A stretch of DNA of 64,000 nucleotides, taken from assembly GCA_033032865.1 (NCBI GenBank), contig JAWHQI010000028.1, forward strand, positions 3,181,001-3,245,000, read 5' to 3'. Each line of letters opens with the position of its first letter. The stretch's first letter is position 1. This stretch comes from Dactylorhiza incarnata. Lineage: Eukaryota > Streptophyta > Magnoliopsida > Asparagales > Orchidaceae. Shown in pieces: positions 42,751 through 56,050 of the stretch. The notes beneath the pieces are model-generated. The model ran no database searches. It saw only the letters and a program-made list of their open reading frames with translations, and was not told the DNA's origin. Both the position numbers and the translations under genes were made by a program.

Positions 42751-44873
42751 ACCCGGGTGAAGAAGGAGAGGGGTGGGGGTGGCCTCGACTTCTCTATATG
42801 AAGCTCCCCGGCCTCAGTCTCACACCTCACCTCCCAAGACAACATGGTTAATGGTTTTTTTAACCTAAATAAAACCAAGCCTAACCTAAAGTTTACTTCT
42901 CCACCATCCTAAGCCAAACCCTCCCCTAACCCAAACCCATTCCACTCAATTAACCATAACCTAACCCTGATTCCCTCTAACCTCTGAACATAAATTACAA
43001 ACCTCCCCTCATGTGATGCCAAATTCGCCTCTCAACATCACCATGGTTGCCGCAACCCCAACCTAACCGATAAAAATGAGAAAGGGGGTGGTGGCCTCGA
43101 CTACTCTATTTACCCCCCCCCCCCCCCCCCCCCACACACATGCATTGAGGTCACACCTTACTTCCGATCCCAAACGAAAGCTCCCCCGCCAAATTGAACC
43201 TCTTCCGGCACCGGAGAATGAAGAGCAGCGCGCCGCCACCCCACATCCCATCCCCAAACATGTCGACCCAACCTAGACAGCCCATGGAACCACTGTAGAG
43301 GTGGAATTCTTCCTCCTCGCATTCTTCTATGGCTCATGAACGAGCTGCATACGGCCTGCGGCTACCCCTATATGGCAAGCCTAGAGGCGGCGACACGGCT
43401 AGAGAGCAGAGCTCCGACGGTGCCCCTTTTTAGTATGGGCTCTGTTAAGTTCTCCCCGACAATCACCGGCGATACAAGATCACTGGAGCACCACCGAGGG
43501 AAGCACCTGCCTTTGGCAAACCCACCACAGGTGGTGGCGCAGCCAATGGTTGGCCGACCGACGGTGGAAAAGGCATGTAAGCCATCTGCCACCACGGTGT
43601 ACATGAACAGTTGGATCTCATTCCAGAGATCCAATGGCCCTAATGACCTTAACAAATGCTAACTAATCATTGGCCGCACAACGCATCAGCTCTGGAACCG
43701 CTGTTTAATTCCAGTCTGGCTTAATCTCAGTCGGCTTGATTGCTCTAAGATTCATGTTGTTAAATTTTGAACTGAAAATTTTAAGAAATATTAGGAAGGT
43801 CTTAATGTCCTCAGCTCCTGAGGCGTTTAATATGAAAGTTGTGTAGAATTTCACCAAAATTTTAAATAAAATTTTAACAAATTTTTATTAAATTATTTGT
43901 TATTTATAATAGCCCAAGTAGTGATCTTTAGTTCAAGTATTTGACATTTCACCTTAAAATAATTATAAATATTATATAGTGTAATTTCATCCATTGACCC
44001 CCAAGGGGGAAATGCTTAAAATCTTATGTCAAGTCCATATAAATTATTTAAAAAATATCGAGCTCAGTTTGCACAACTTGAACCCCCTCGGGGCGACGAT
44101 AATTGGTCTTTCCCTCCAAAATAGCTCGATATATCTATAGTCACTTAATAATATTCCAATCGCCTAGATTAAAAGTTATTTAACATAATGAGGTCGCCTT
44201 AAATAATTATTGGGTTTGATCGGCGTAAAACCCAACAATCTCTGAACTCGAATACCAATAAAATGAGGATCACAAATAAGGATTTGTTGACCTAACAACT
44301 GTAATACTTAAATTAATACCTCCTCAGAATGGAGAAGAAAACTGTAAATATCTACTCGGAACGGAGAAGAATACTGTAAATACCTCCTCAAAATGGAGAT
44401 GAAAAACTTGCTCACCCTACTTCTAAGGATGAGAATTGTATGCCCATGAGGAGGTAGATTTAGGCTTGAGATGCAACAGATGTAGGGGACCTTTAGAACT
44501 GTTGAAATCGATCTTATACCAAAATGTCTCTTTGCTTCTTTTATTTCCTTGCTCATTATTTACTTGCAGCTCTTGATTATTTGTTATTGTTCTATTTTGC
44601 ACTACTGCTCTTATATTAGCCATATTTTGAGTTAACGTGGAGATGAGACATTCCTCCGAGGATAACCCTAATAATACCCGAACTCGATCAACTCATTTAT
44701 TATTAAAGTAGTACAATCGAGTTCGATGTCTTAGTTACTTGCACGAATTATTATAATGTTTAGTAGGGCAAGCGACCACAAGTTTTAATCAAGGGCTTTG
44801 AATCAGATTCATTTCTTCTATATAATGCTTCGTTTATATGTCTTGGGATTTGATTGTTGTGGCAGGTTGGTCA
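42751..44873. other. Unassigned AT-rich DNA with simple repeats
   Basis: No gene seen. It contains C/T-rich taaccctaa-like words (42880-42960, irregular), a poly-C tract leading into (CA)n at about 43111-43140, a short GC-richer ORF patch (43340-43660) without family resemblance, and AT-rich DNA at 43700-44300. A 35-bp repeat occurs three times at about 44318-44410 (variants of tacctcctcagaatggag). Confidence 0.5.
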
Positions 44874-46204
44874 TGTAAGACCTCCCCCCACCCCGAACTG
44901 AAACCCAGGTCGGGAGAGAGGGGTCTTAATGCCCAAGATGGCCACTTAGCACTTCCCGGGTGGCAACGACCCACCCTCTCAAGCACTGAGTGGTCGCCTT
45001 GTCAGGCAAGAGAATCAACACATCACATCAGAAACACAATGCAGAAGCAATCATAAGGAAAACCAACAAGGCATACATATATACATAAGCAAAGGCCGTA
45101 GCCGACTGTTTACATGAGTGGCCCTGTGGGCTAAGGATAACTACTACATTTCCTCATATATTTCTTACATAGCCCTATACTCTAGGACTCACATCACAGA
45201 AGACATGCCGTGAGGCTGGTGTATTCGATCGGGCGATCTCCAAAGCTGGTATGTTATCATGTGGGGCGGGGACTTTGCGCTGTCCCATCTCCTGTGAATG
45301 GTTATACAAACAACCATTAGTCGCAGAGCTAAGTGGAAAACACATCTCCTCCCTGGATCTGTATCCTGCGGACGAGCTCAGTGCCCAAACAGTAAATAGA
45401 TAACTGAAGCACAAGAGGTTAGCAACATGTAAATATATAAAAACCCTAATAATATCATCAATTGTATTAAAAGGACAGCCCAGTGAATCGTAGGAATAAT
45501 ATCAGTAACCGTGGTTCGCAAAACAAGCTGCGGGTGTTCAAACTCGCTCACAAAACCCTTTGCCGACACAGTTTGACCGCTTTTCTTCCAGCAGGGTAGC
45601 AAACCCCGCGGGCCTCACGGATGTGGTCGTCGGTGACAGTGACCAGTCCTGCCACTTCTGGGTGTGGTCGTACCGCATCACCCAGGCCCTCCCGTACAAC
45701 TCAGTGTACTACTTGGATGTGAGCAATATCCGGCGATCCAGAAATTTAGGCCGACCAGCGGAGGCAAATCCGCGGGTACGGAGTGGTGATTTCCCCAGGT
45801 ACACATCTCCATGTCGCCATGAGTCGTCAACCTCTCACACCGGTACAAACCGTTTACGGGCATGACCAACCCGCCACTTTTACCACAAGTACTGCACAAA
45901 CAGTTAGTTAAACAATAAAAACGCACCTCGGGCCTGCCACGACCTTCTTATATTGACCGACTGTTCCATGAGGGCACATTATTTAGGGCTAACTCTTGGA
46001 GGAGATACTCACTCGCGGTTATCCCCAACTAAGGCTCTACGAAACAGGAACGACCGCTAGTCAGAGCAGGACCCGGGCTAGAACTGTAGATATGATAAGT
46101 TACAGTATATGAGCGCGGTAAAAAGTAGAGCAGAGTACGATGCGGAAACGAAAAACTGAATTATAACAGTACTGAAAGAAAGAGGCTAAAGTAAAAGTTA
46201 AGAT

Positions 46205-46610
46205 AACCGGACCAGTACCAAACTGGAATAGTACTGAAAGGAAAACTAAATAAAGAGCAGATATCATTTGACCAGTACGGGACTGGAATATCGAAAAGAA
46301 ACTAAATAACGAGCAGTAATTATCTGACCAGTACGGGACTGGAAAATCGAAAAGAAATTGAATAAAGAGTAGTAATCATTTGACCAGTACGAGACTGGAG
46401 TAGTGAAAAGAACTAAATAAAGAGCAGCAATCATCTGACCAGTATGGGACAGGAATATCGAAAAGAAACTAAATAAAGAGCAGCAATCCTCTGACCAGTA
46501 TGAGACTGGAGTATTACTGAAAGGAAAATTAAATAAAGAGCTGCAATAACCGGACCAGTATGAGACTTGAGTAAAAGAAATTGTAACAAAATAAAAAGGG
46601 GTTAGTAGTC
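46205..46610. repeat. 56-60 bp tandem repeat, each unit a stem-loop
   Basis: Seven units with accagta at 46211, 46271, 46327, 46383, 46438, 46494 and 46554. The core CCAGT-ACGGG-ACTGG forms a 5-bp stem with a 5-base loop. Loop variants include ACCAA, ACGAG and ATGAG, and one unit has a changed stem (ACAGG). Between cores lies a gaaaagaaactaaataaagag-like spacer. The array starts about 1.33 kb from the LTR 3' end. Confidence 0.85.
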
Positions 46611-46635
46611 CTTCACTCCATTTTTAGGGGGCTTT

Positions 46636-46725
46636 GGTTCTGTCTCCGTTCATAGGAGGGAAGTCATGTTCTGTCTCCGTTCATAGGAGGGAAGTCATGT
46701 TCTATCTCCGTTCATAGGAGTCTCT
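46636..46725. repeat. 37-bp direct repeat, about 2.5 copies
   Basis: Three occurrences of tctccgttcataggag, two followed by ggaagtcatgttct, adjoin the 56-60 bp array inside LTR P. Confidence 0.8.
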
Positions 46726-48639
46726 TCCAAATTCTGCCTCTTTAATTATAGTCCGATCATAGATTTTAATTGCGCCTTTTAAACATAGCTTGGAGGAACG
46801 TTATTATGAGTCCCTTAATTTCTCCGAGAAGACGACTTCCAAAATCCGGGAATTATTTTAAACGCAGCTCGACGATTCACAAAAATCCCACCTTGCTTCG
46901 AGCTTGAGTTTGCATTTTCATTTATCGGGTCTTCATTTATTGGTGATATTATCCACCGATTATCACTCGATTGTGTGCTACGATCCCTTCTTCTAAGCTT
47001 TGAGAATTCAATAATTTAAAATAAAACGCGATCGTTTTAACCTAAAAATTTGATGTTTACAAAACTTTCATCCAGATGTTCCCCTTGTCTTGATAACACC
47101 TTCAAAATAATCATTTAAGCGCCTATAAATTTTTCCAAAATTTTCCAACCTTTTTAGGCATTTATTTTGTCCAAATACACTTTGTGAAGGCCTTCAAAAA
47201 TATTAATTCACTTTATAAAATCCCAAGGAAATTACAGAGCCCCCAAGAGCCAAATATGAGTCCAGAATTTTTTCAAGAAGTTTCCAAGATGTTTGGGGCA
47301 TTTATTTTGTCCAAATAGATCTTGTAAAGACCTTTAAAATAACAAAACACTTTATAGAAATTCCAAAAAATTATTGGAGATGGAACATTTTTCATGTTCA
47401 ACCCATTTTGCCTAGGAGCCTACATTTCCCTCGGAAAAATCAGGAAGAAACAGTTAAGGGGTGGTCTGCGGATAGCGGGTTCTGGGAGAGAGGGGGCGAC
47501 GGACGGCGCGAGTACTTCGGTCCCCATAGCGGATCTGGAGTCGATCCGCTATGGGGGCGCGTAATTTAATACAGGGGGAATTAAGAAAGTTGGGGCCGTC
47601 CGATGTCATCGTGGAGATCGGACGACCACCGCCATCCGCTGGCGATACGAGAGGTGGCAGTCGCTGCTACCACCCGGCAACGGCCGCCAGGTGCCAACGC
47701 CGCCCCCGGTCGACTCGCTGAGGGCCGACAATCTATTTGGTGATGGTCCAACGGCCTGCCGCCGCCGTCCACCGCCGGAAATCCTCAACCCGAGGGCGGG
47801 TGGTGCGGCCTGCGCCATTACTGCTGGTGTCGCGCCGCCCCTCCCTCGGTGGTGGCTGGGTATACTACCCCCGGCCGGCTCGCCGGGGGTCGGCCTTGTG
47901 TCCGGCGGTGGTCCGGCGGCCTGACTCCGCCGGCCGCCGCCAGAAAATCTATACACTATAACAAACTGCACTTATAGTAAGGACCTAAATCGTTATAGTA
48001 AGTGCCAAAAATCGTTACAAAAACTCTTTGGTAACGAAAAAACTTTAAGTAACAGTCCTCCTCTAAAGCTCGACGCTAAAGGTTCTTGTAACGAATGTAT
48101 GCATGTCGTTACAAATAAATTAATTGTAACAAACAATACTTTCTCACCAAAAAGAGATTCTTACTCACAATAAATTGGTCACAATAAATATTATTTCGTT
48201 ACGAATGTTTTTTTTTCCTCACAAAAAAGCAGTTACGATTAAAACGATTTCGTTACAAATGTTTTATTTTTTCCTCACTAAAAATAAACTAACTTCGTTA
48301 TAATAAAGTAATAAACATTATTTCGTTACAATAGATTAAACAATAGTAACGAAAAAATCGTTACATTTGTTTTCCATTCTTCTTACTACAGTCAATTCAT
48401 TTATATATCAAAAATATTCCATTTCTATTTTTTGTGTACCTGAGATTTTATTACAAATAATAATCTTGAAAGCACACATATATATAATATTTAGTAACAA
48501 GATCAACATGTATTTATTCACACCAAAAAGTATTACATAAAGTATAAGTTATTATCATCTCTTCTAAAATAATACAATATTACATTACAATATCAACATG
48601 TTTCTAATAAATCTTTAGTCATTTTTCGAAAAATGAATC

Positions 48640-49560
48640 GTCCATCACTTTCTGACTAATGAATCTTTTGTCACTAGTCGGTCAATGCTCGGGCACCCTA
48701 CAAATAAAAGAGAGCAATTAAGATCACCCTACAAATAAATTAGAGCAGAAACATCCATACAAACTCACATCCATACATACATAATCCATACACACCCCAT
48801 TAAACAAGCGCACAATAAAACACACACTTGCCACCCGTTGTTTAGTTCACACTGAAATTAAGGTCATGAGGGAGTTCACTGTTTAATTGTAATGTTCTGA
48901 AATTAAGATCACGTATTAATGGCGCTTCGCTGCACTTAAAATCACACAATTCACTACACAACTCTTTAAAACGTACATCACGCACACAGTTTACTGCACT
49001 TAACATTGATCGCACACACTTCACTGCACAACTCTTAAAACAGCACACACATGCACACATTTCACTGCACTTAACATCACACGCGCACATACAAAACTCA
49101 TAAAAACAGCACACACTGCACTTAACATCACACGCACATACACAACTCTTAAAAATAGCACACACATACACACAGACATTTCAATTCACTTAACATCACA
49201 CACACTTCACTACACAACTCTTAAAAACACCACACACACGCACTTCACTGCACTTAACATTTCACTCCCTTTACTACACAGCTCTTAAAAACAACACACA
49301 CACACTCACACATTGATGAAATATAGAAATTTAGTTAATGTTTAAAAAACATGAGAGCAGAACCAACCATATACACACTCACATCCATACATACACAATC
49401 CATACACACACTACATAAAAATAAACATACAGTAAAACACACAAACACACCATCTATACATAAACATCCATACACACACACCCCATAGAACGCGCAAACA
49501 CACACACACACACCATCCAGTAGTTCACAAAATCACACATGCATTAATAAAATTCATTAG
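48640..49560. repeat. CA-rich degenerate repeats inside the CACTA element
   Basis: Irregular units of roughly 50-60 bp made of cacttaacatcacac, ttcactacacaactcttaaaa and cagcacacaca words, then (CA)-rich simple sequence. ORFs here (Cys-rich on minus) are repeat translations. The words resemble the 5330-5757 minisatellite, but the unit differs. Confidence 0.75.
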
Positions 49561-49564
49561 TAAA

Positions 49565-49735
49565 CTACTTACAGCAGTTCACTGAAAATTAGTGAACTGC
49601 TGGAGCAGTTCACTGAATTCAGTGAATTGTTGGAGTAGTTCGCTGAATTCAGTGAACTGCTAGAATGCAGTTCACTGAATGATTCAGTGAAATGCTTCCA
49701 GCAATTCAATGAACTCAATGAACTGCTTCCAGCAA
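49565..49735. repeat. Palindromic repeat cluster in the CACTA element
   Basis: Repeated GCAGTTCACTGA and TCAGTGAACTGC words face each other, including the near-perfect palindrome GTTCACTGAATTCAGTGAA centred on GAATTC. At least five opposing pairs occur in about 170 bases. It could extrude cruciforms or fold as RNA. Confidence 0.8.
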
Positions 49736-49858
49736 TGTCATAAGTATTGCGTCTACAGGTTCAAGAGAAAATGTGTATAATAGGAACAACAATCAAATGA
49801 ATAAATATGAATGATAATGACAGACATTATTGTGGTGAATATTAAATGATAGGTTGAC

Positions 49859-50146
49859 CTCATATAGTTCAAGATCTTCATTTGGTGAAAAGCCAGTCAT
49901 TTTATTAAGTTTCGTAAGAATTTCAACGGGCTTTCCAAGTGCTCTGACAAAGATCCTTCCCACATACCTATGTTTATTAAAAAATGTGGATGATCATACA
50001 TACACTGAAAAATCTTACTGAGACCTCGAATGGAAAATAAATAAATATAGAATTACCTTAGCTCTTCCTTCACATGATCGAAAAACTTGAAAAAGTAATG
50101 TCTTCCTTAGTCCTGTCATGGGGAGGAATAAGACCTGAATCCTGAA
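49859..50146 (-). pseudogene. Captured fragment resembling UBP12/UBP13 deubiquitinase C-terminus
   Basis: UBP12/13 are plant USP7-like ubiquitin-specific proteases. Minus strand: an exon at about 50057-50137 codes PPHDRTKEDI, then (after a frame slip) KFFDHVKEELR. A GT-AG intron runs from 50056 to 49968. A second exon at 49859-49967 codes YVGRIFVRALGKPVEILTK and NKMTGFSPNEDLELYE, followed by another GT donor. The intron splits the Arg codon in phase 2 and rejoins it correctly. This corresponds to the USP7 C-terminal ubiquitin-like region of the family. Kept introns show capture from DNA, not from mRNA. The fragment lacks the catalytic domain and has a frame defect. Identification is from family memory and not from a search. 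Confidence 0.72.
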
Positions 50147-50699
50147 TAAAAACAAAATAATATATAGAATAAACTTAGATAAACAAACACATACAAAAAG
50201 CATGCGCCCCAAACACATTACTAATACCACTACTAACTGGAAGGTTAAAAGCAACTCAAGCTTTAGTATCTAGAATTACCTCGATAAACTTAAAATGCAC
50301 ATAATCAATCTAATATGCACCCATAGATAAAAATTTGTCTACTACACAGGACTAGAATGCTGATAGAAAAACAAGATATAAGCACATTACATCTAACAAT
50401 TCTAGATTAAACAAAGTAGAGCAATTATGATATGTACTGCATTTTTTCCCTAGAAGTACTAGTTTAAGTGCATGTTCTGCAGTAATAGTTCACTCCAAAA
50501 AAGGTAACAACTATTCAACTAAACTTTTATGCATCAAATACTTATAGACTATGTTTCTTATGGAGTGGTCAATGGCCTATTGGGCTAGAATGCATGGTTT
50601 TGTCTCTTGGCCCATAACCAAATACGTTGGAATTGAACACCAAGATATGAATTGCAAGAAATGCTTTGAATAGAAATAAACAAGGTTTACTACAAACTT

Positions 50700-51360
50700 C
50701 TCATATGCATACAACCATACATGAAAATATGAGAAATGCAAGTACTAACACATTCCCACTGTAGATCTGAAATATACGCTTCAAACCTAGCCTTGAAAAA
50801 TAGATCCAATAATCTGGGCTGCTATGTTGACGGAGAAGACGAAGCCGACTGCATCTTGCCAAAACTAAAGATGGAAGGACACAATTATCAAATATCATAG
50901 TAAGAATTTAAGTAATCAATCAGGTACTTATTTTCATTTTTTGAGATAGAACAAACAAGTTTATAACTTTCACTAAAAGAAATGGATGAAATAGTTTTGA
51001 ATCATATCCTTGACAAAGTAACGAGAGAGGCAAGAAAAATCTCTTGAAAAGATATTAACCACCAAGTTATGATGAAATCAATAAGCTCAAAGCAAATGCT
51101 ACCTGATATGCACTGTGCTTGGGGTTAACAATGTAATCATCAAACGCGATCCCCATCAATTGTAGTCCAGAGCCTACACAACCAATCAGCAATGATGATA
51201 ATAAAGTAGAGGAAGAGAACGGCGCGCGGCGACGGCCGAGAAAGAAAACGACGATGGCGGCAGCCGTGGAAGAGAGAGGCGACGGCGGCGGCGACCGTCG
51301 CAGAGTGGGGAGACAACGGCGGCGGCCGTACGTGAAAGACATTGCTACAACTCGCAAATG
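50700..51360 (-). other. Possible further captured exons, unrecognised
   Basis: Minus strand, upstream of the UBP-like piece. A stretch ending near 51100 has a plausible acceptor (ttgtgtag) before GSGLQLMGIAFDD and a donor after HSAYQ. Another at 50770-50880 has splice-like borders. Neither is recognised, and they may come from a different gene or be chance. A GC-rich Pro/Ser/Arg stretch at 51220-51340 resembles a first exon. Confidence 0.3.
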
Positions 51361-51472
51361 GATGTTTGTGTGTTTGGTTGTCCGTGTCTGTGTGTGTGCA
51401 TGTGTCTGTGTTTGAGCCCCGACACATGCAATACGCGCTAGTTCTCAAGCAAAAAAAGGAAACTACACGCAC

Positions 51473-51583
51473 GAGAGTGCATTTGTGTGCGCGCGAGAGT
51501 GCATTTGCGTGCGCGCGAGAGTGCATTTGCGTGTGCGTGATAGTGCATTTGCGTGCGCGCGAGAGTGCATTTGCGTGCACGCG
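51473..51583. repeat. 22-bp minisatellite, five copies
   Basis: Five consecutive units of gagagtgcatttgcgtgcgcgc with a few substitutions (tgtgcgt, gatag). Inside the CACTA element. Confidence 0.9.
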
Positions 51584-54349
51584 GGTTCGTGCGTGATTTT
51601 ATTTTAATTCCAAAATTATATTAAAAAATTAATGTCATATTAATTTGCATTCATTTTTTACATTTAATATATTTTTAATTTTTTTTTTGTTTTGTTCAAA
51701 ATTTTATGGAGGAAAATTTTCATCAGTATATTTCATTCATTCATGTGAGAGAGAGAGAGATAGAGCTGCATGGGAGAGGCAGAAAAACTTTTATAAAAAG
51801 TTAAAGATTTATAAAAAATCCCGTACGCGTAAAAATACATGTCGCAATAGTACCACATATCTGTGACAGCCACGCACGGATGTTTGCGAGCTGTAGGAGT
51901 ACCGTCGTCGCGTTAGAGCACTATCGAGGCGGGGTACTGTCGCGCGCATACAAATTTTTTTTTTAAAATAAAATAATTCAAAACTTTGATAATAAAATAG
52001 TACAAAAATTGAAAATAAAATATGATATATTTTTTGTAACAAAACTTTAATAATAAAATATTACTATTAGTAAGGACAATGTCTTTGTCACAAAAAACTT
52101 TTATGATGTGGTTACAATTGATACTTATTGTGAGAAAAGTTTTATATTTGTAACGTAACATTAGTGCTGTTACCAATACTTACAGTTATAGTAACGAATT
52201 AATTATTATTGTAACAAAATTTAAAATATTCGTTACAAAAAATACTTTTTTGTAACAACAAAAATTTTTTGTTACTAAATATAACTATTAGTAACAAACT
52301 GTGTTTTAGTTATATTTCAGTCCTTACAACAGATGCAGTTTGTTGTAGTGATAGGGGGGATAACAGAGGAAGGGGGAGCATGCGGGTACCGCCGGAGACG
52401 CGATTTTCCGGCGGCACCGCCGCCTTCCACCACCGGGAGGTAGTCCCCTGGTGGGGTACTGCTCCCCCAGCGCCACTACCGGCGCTGGGGTGGGTCTCTA
52501 TCTCCGCCTGGCCACCGCCCGAGCCTGGGGCATGGCTAGGGTGGTGAGGGCGGTGCTCCAATAGTGGAGGGGTGCATGCAACACGTCGGGGGAGTGGGGA
52601 AGGGGGAGGAAGAGGTGTCCACCTGGCGTGGGGGTGCTCGGGCGGCATTGGGTTGAGCTGCCATGGGAGGTGGTGGTGGTGGGCTTGGGAGAGGTTTTCC
52701 GGCGAGAAGGGGCTCGGGTAGGGGAAAGAGGGTGGCTGGGAGAGATGCTTCAGCAGGGGGTGAGTTATTTTTATAGGGAGGGAAGGGGGTCTCCCTTCCT
52801 TTCTCCCGATGTGGGATTAAAGGGAGGGGGTGGGGTGTAACATCCCCAGAACGACTAGACCCCTAAGGTGCATTTCGTCATGACAAGGTCACGATAATTC
52901 TCTAAGAGGCCAAAACGACCTTAAGAACCAAGGTGAATAGGTAAAAATCACTTTGGTGTGCAAATAGTTAAATTGAGTCCAAGGCTTAGGGCTTGATATT
53001 TAAGCTTCAAAATGACAAGTGGACCACACCAACTCCCCCCTAAACCCGTTAGGGAGTCCCCTGGGTCATTTAGAACCCATTGGGGTTAACCCAATTGGTC
53101 ACCTTAACCAAAGTCAAGTCTAGCTCAAAGTAAGTCAACCATCCATATTAAGGGTCAATTAAGATTCAAATGATCAAATTGATTAGAACCAACTCTCCCT
53201 AACCCCTTGGGGAGCCCATTGAACCACAATTATCCCAATAAATCAAGCCAATCCCACGAATTAGGTCAAAATCACCATGATGCCCGCTTAACCCAATTCG
53301 GCTCAAATAAGTCAAATAATCCCAAGAATCAATTCAAGTGGGCTTAGGCCCATCTAATGAAGCCCATAGAAGGCCCACAATTCCCTTGGACAGATGTGAA
53401 TTCAGAAATTGAAAGAGAAAGGCATGCCTAAGGGTAGAATTGGAATGTTTCTTAAAATCCACATAGGAAAACCATGAATTCATGGATTAAGCTCCACATG
53501 GTCTTAATTCCATGAAACCTGGTCTTCTCTCAGCCCACCCAAGCAATCCCAACAGGAATTGATGATGTGGCAGTTGGGTAGAGGGTGAATTTTAGGAAGA
53601 GGCCGACCACTTTAATGGCATTTTCATGGAAAAGCCCACCATTGAGATTAATTCACCTCCCAAAGACTGTAGCCGAGCTCAGAGGTTAATTTCCTGCAGC
53701 TTTCATGCCCACTTGGAGCTCTGGGAGTGGGTGAATGAGGAGGTGCAACCTTGTTGAAATCGCTAATAATGGTTGTCATGCATATAACCTCCCCCAGCTC
53801 GATTTTACCCCACCATTAGCTTCCTGGAATGGAGAGGAGAAAAACCCCTAACATTGGAGAAGAAATCGGGCTCAGAAGGCTTGGATCACCATTGGAGCTC
53901 CACAAGTTCGGACATGGAGAAATCTGGAATGCTTGTGCATGCAGCTCAAAATCGAGGCAAGTTTCCTTCCCCTCTCCACTTGTGCTAGCATCTAGATGAA
54001 TTTAGGAGAGAAATCGAGCTCAATTGAGCCCGATCCCATGTGAGAAAAATGGAGAATTTCGGATTTTGAGTGGTGTTGGGTTCGCCGGAAAACACCATCT
54101 CCAGCGGCCGGATCGCCGCCAAACGTTAGCCCCCACCTCAACGGAGGTGGTGGTGGTGGTGGCCGGCCGGGGAGGTGGTTAGATGGCCGGGAAATGGAGT
54201 TGGAGATTGCTCCAGGTCGGTCAAATCACGCCCTTAGGCTGGAGGAAGAAGATGTAATCACAGCCGTTGATCTGATCAAGATCAGGTTATATGCAGGCCA
54301 CTTAGAAATGACCTAAGAATATACAGACCTTGAATGCCAGATTTGAGGC

Positions 54350-54720
54350 CCTTAGAGGCCAGATCTTGAAAGGTTGGCTGAGACAACTTTTGTAGCTCTT
54401 GATGTCTACTTTCTGCAGGATTTAAGATCAAGTGATTTGGAGCACTACAGCTCCTTGTAGAGCCATTTTCCTAGGACTGCTCTTTATGTCTATTGGCAAA
54501 CCATAATAATTCTGCCTAGGATTTTTAAGTAGTTTGCATGCAATTTTTGAAGTCCTTAGAGGCCATATTTGCAAAAAGAGGCAGAGACAACTTTTGTAGC
54601 CCTATGGGTTCACTTTCATTTGCCACCTTAATCATCTGATTTTGTGCACTGTGGACATCAGGGCACCCTCTTTCCTAGGACTGCTCCTTGTGTAGGGCAG
54701 ACATTAAAAAGGCTATATCT
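54350..54720 (+). repeat. Diverged 205-bp duplication in LTR Q
   Basis: Shared words in order: cttagaggcca, gagacaacttttgtagc and cctaggactgctc occur twice about 205 bases apart (54353/54558 and following). Diverged. Confidence 0.7.
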
Positions 54721-55419
54721 TTCAATTGGCTTAACCAAATCCCTTGATTTTTCTACCATGCATGCAGGGTATGAAGACACACCTAGGGTTTTAATTTGAG
54801 AATTTTTGGATGTATATCCATTGAGGTATTCCATTTATTAGGAAAAGTAAATATTTGGTATTTATGGAGTTGTATAACTCCAAACACCCCCAAATTTGGG
54901 TGGTAAGCTCTTTATATATATCTATATCACTGGTAAAAATTTGAGACCATTTGCCCTTGTGCATGTGGAGTTATGATCCATGCAAGAGCTAGGCTAAGGA
55001 CCTTAAATGTGTGCCCTTAACAATTTTGGGGTGGAGTGAGCCCCAAGCCTTGGGGGTTAACCCAATGGCTTGAAATGTTGGACATGGGTCCTTGGCAGCA
55101 ATATGCCTTCCCAAAAGTTATTTGGGGATTTTTGGGTACAAAAATCCCAAGATATGGAATTTACTAAATTACCCCTAATTTAGGTTATAAAATGAAAAGG
55201 GGGTCATATGAACTTGGAATGATGTGAAACTTAGTATTTAGTCTTTGATTTCATTATTTTGGCAGCAGGAATTTTCTGAGAATTTTTGGGAAATATTTCA
55301 TGATATAAATAGATGAATTTACAAATATACCCTTTATGAATTTTGTGCAAATATTGAGTTTTTATGTGTCTGATAAATTTGAGATAAATCACAGTAAGTC
55401 ATGATTCTAATATAAGCCT

Positions 55420-56050
55420 ATGGTAATTTTCCCAAAATTTATTGAAGTCTTTACATAGCACTTGTAGTGTAAACCCTTATACGCACACCAAATGTAATAA
55501 ATGATAATTAAGGGTAAATATTCCTTGGAATAATATGAGACTTAGGATATGGTGTTTTTAGACCAATATGGTGCTATAATAATTTTCCCAGAATTTATTG
55601 AAGTCTTTACATAGCACTTGTAGTGTAAACCCTTATACGCACACAAAAGGTAGTAAATGATAATTATGGTCAAATATTCCTGCTAAAAATGTGAAATTCA
55701 GGATTTGATGTTTTTAGACCAGTGTTATGTCATGGTAATTTTCCCAGAGTTTATTGAGATCATAATCTAATACTTGATATGTAAATCCCTATTTGCACCC
55801 CATTTATGTTAAGTAGAAATTATGGTTAATTATCCCTGTAAAAATGTGAAACTTGAGGTTTGAGATTTTTTAGACCAACATTATGTTACAGTGAATTTAC
55901 CAGAATTTATGGAGATCGTTAGTTGGCACTCGATGTAGAAATCTCTATTTGCACACCTCCTATTTTAATAGAAACTATGTTTTAAGATTCCCTAGAGAAT
56001 TTATGAAATTAGGATTTGAGGTTGTTAGATCACCACTCATTGCGAACCTA
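55420..56050 (+). repeat. 156-bp tandem repeat in LTR Q, about four units
   Basis: The marker ttattgaag or its variants recurs at 55441, 55597, 55753 and 55909 (counting the attg/atgg position), exactly 156 apart each time. Units share cccagaattta, cttatacgcacac and tttttagacca words. Confidence 0.85.

Larger units (their letters stand above)
47954..52350. mobile_element. CACTA (En/Spm-type) transposon, non-autonomous
   Basis: Left end CACTATAACAAACTGCA, right end the reverse complement of CACTACAACAAACTGCA, flanked by the 3-bp duplication ATA (47951-47953, 52351-52353). CACTA ends with a 3-bp duplication define the superfamily. Both subterminal regions (47990-48370 and about 52070-52320) are dense in GTTAC/GTAAC words in both orientations, as expected for transposase-binding subterminal repeats. 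No transposase gene is recognisable in its 4.4 kb. The interior carries a host-gene fragment and several tandem repeats. It sits in the GC-rich part of LTR P, which resumes directly at 52354. Confidence 0.92.

Noticed and set aside
42880..42970. Interstitial telomere repeat
   Set aside because: Words such as ccctaaccc occur but there is no regular CCCTAAA array.
43340..43660. Possible small gene with ORFs on both strands
   Set aside because: No start context, splice support or recognisable domain; GC-richer patch only.
47606..47971. GC-rich Gly/Ala/Pro ORFs on both strands
   Set aside because: Compositional artefact of the GC-rich part of LTR P; interrupted by the CACTA element and continued as non-coding at 52354.
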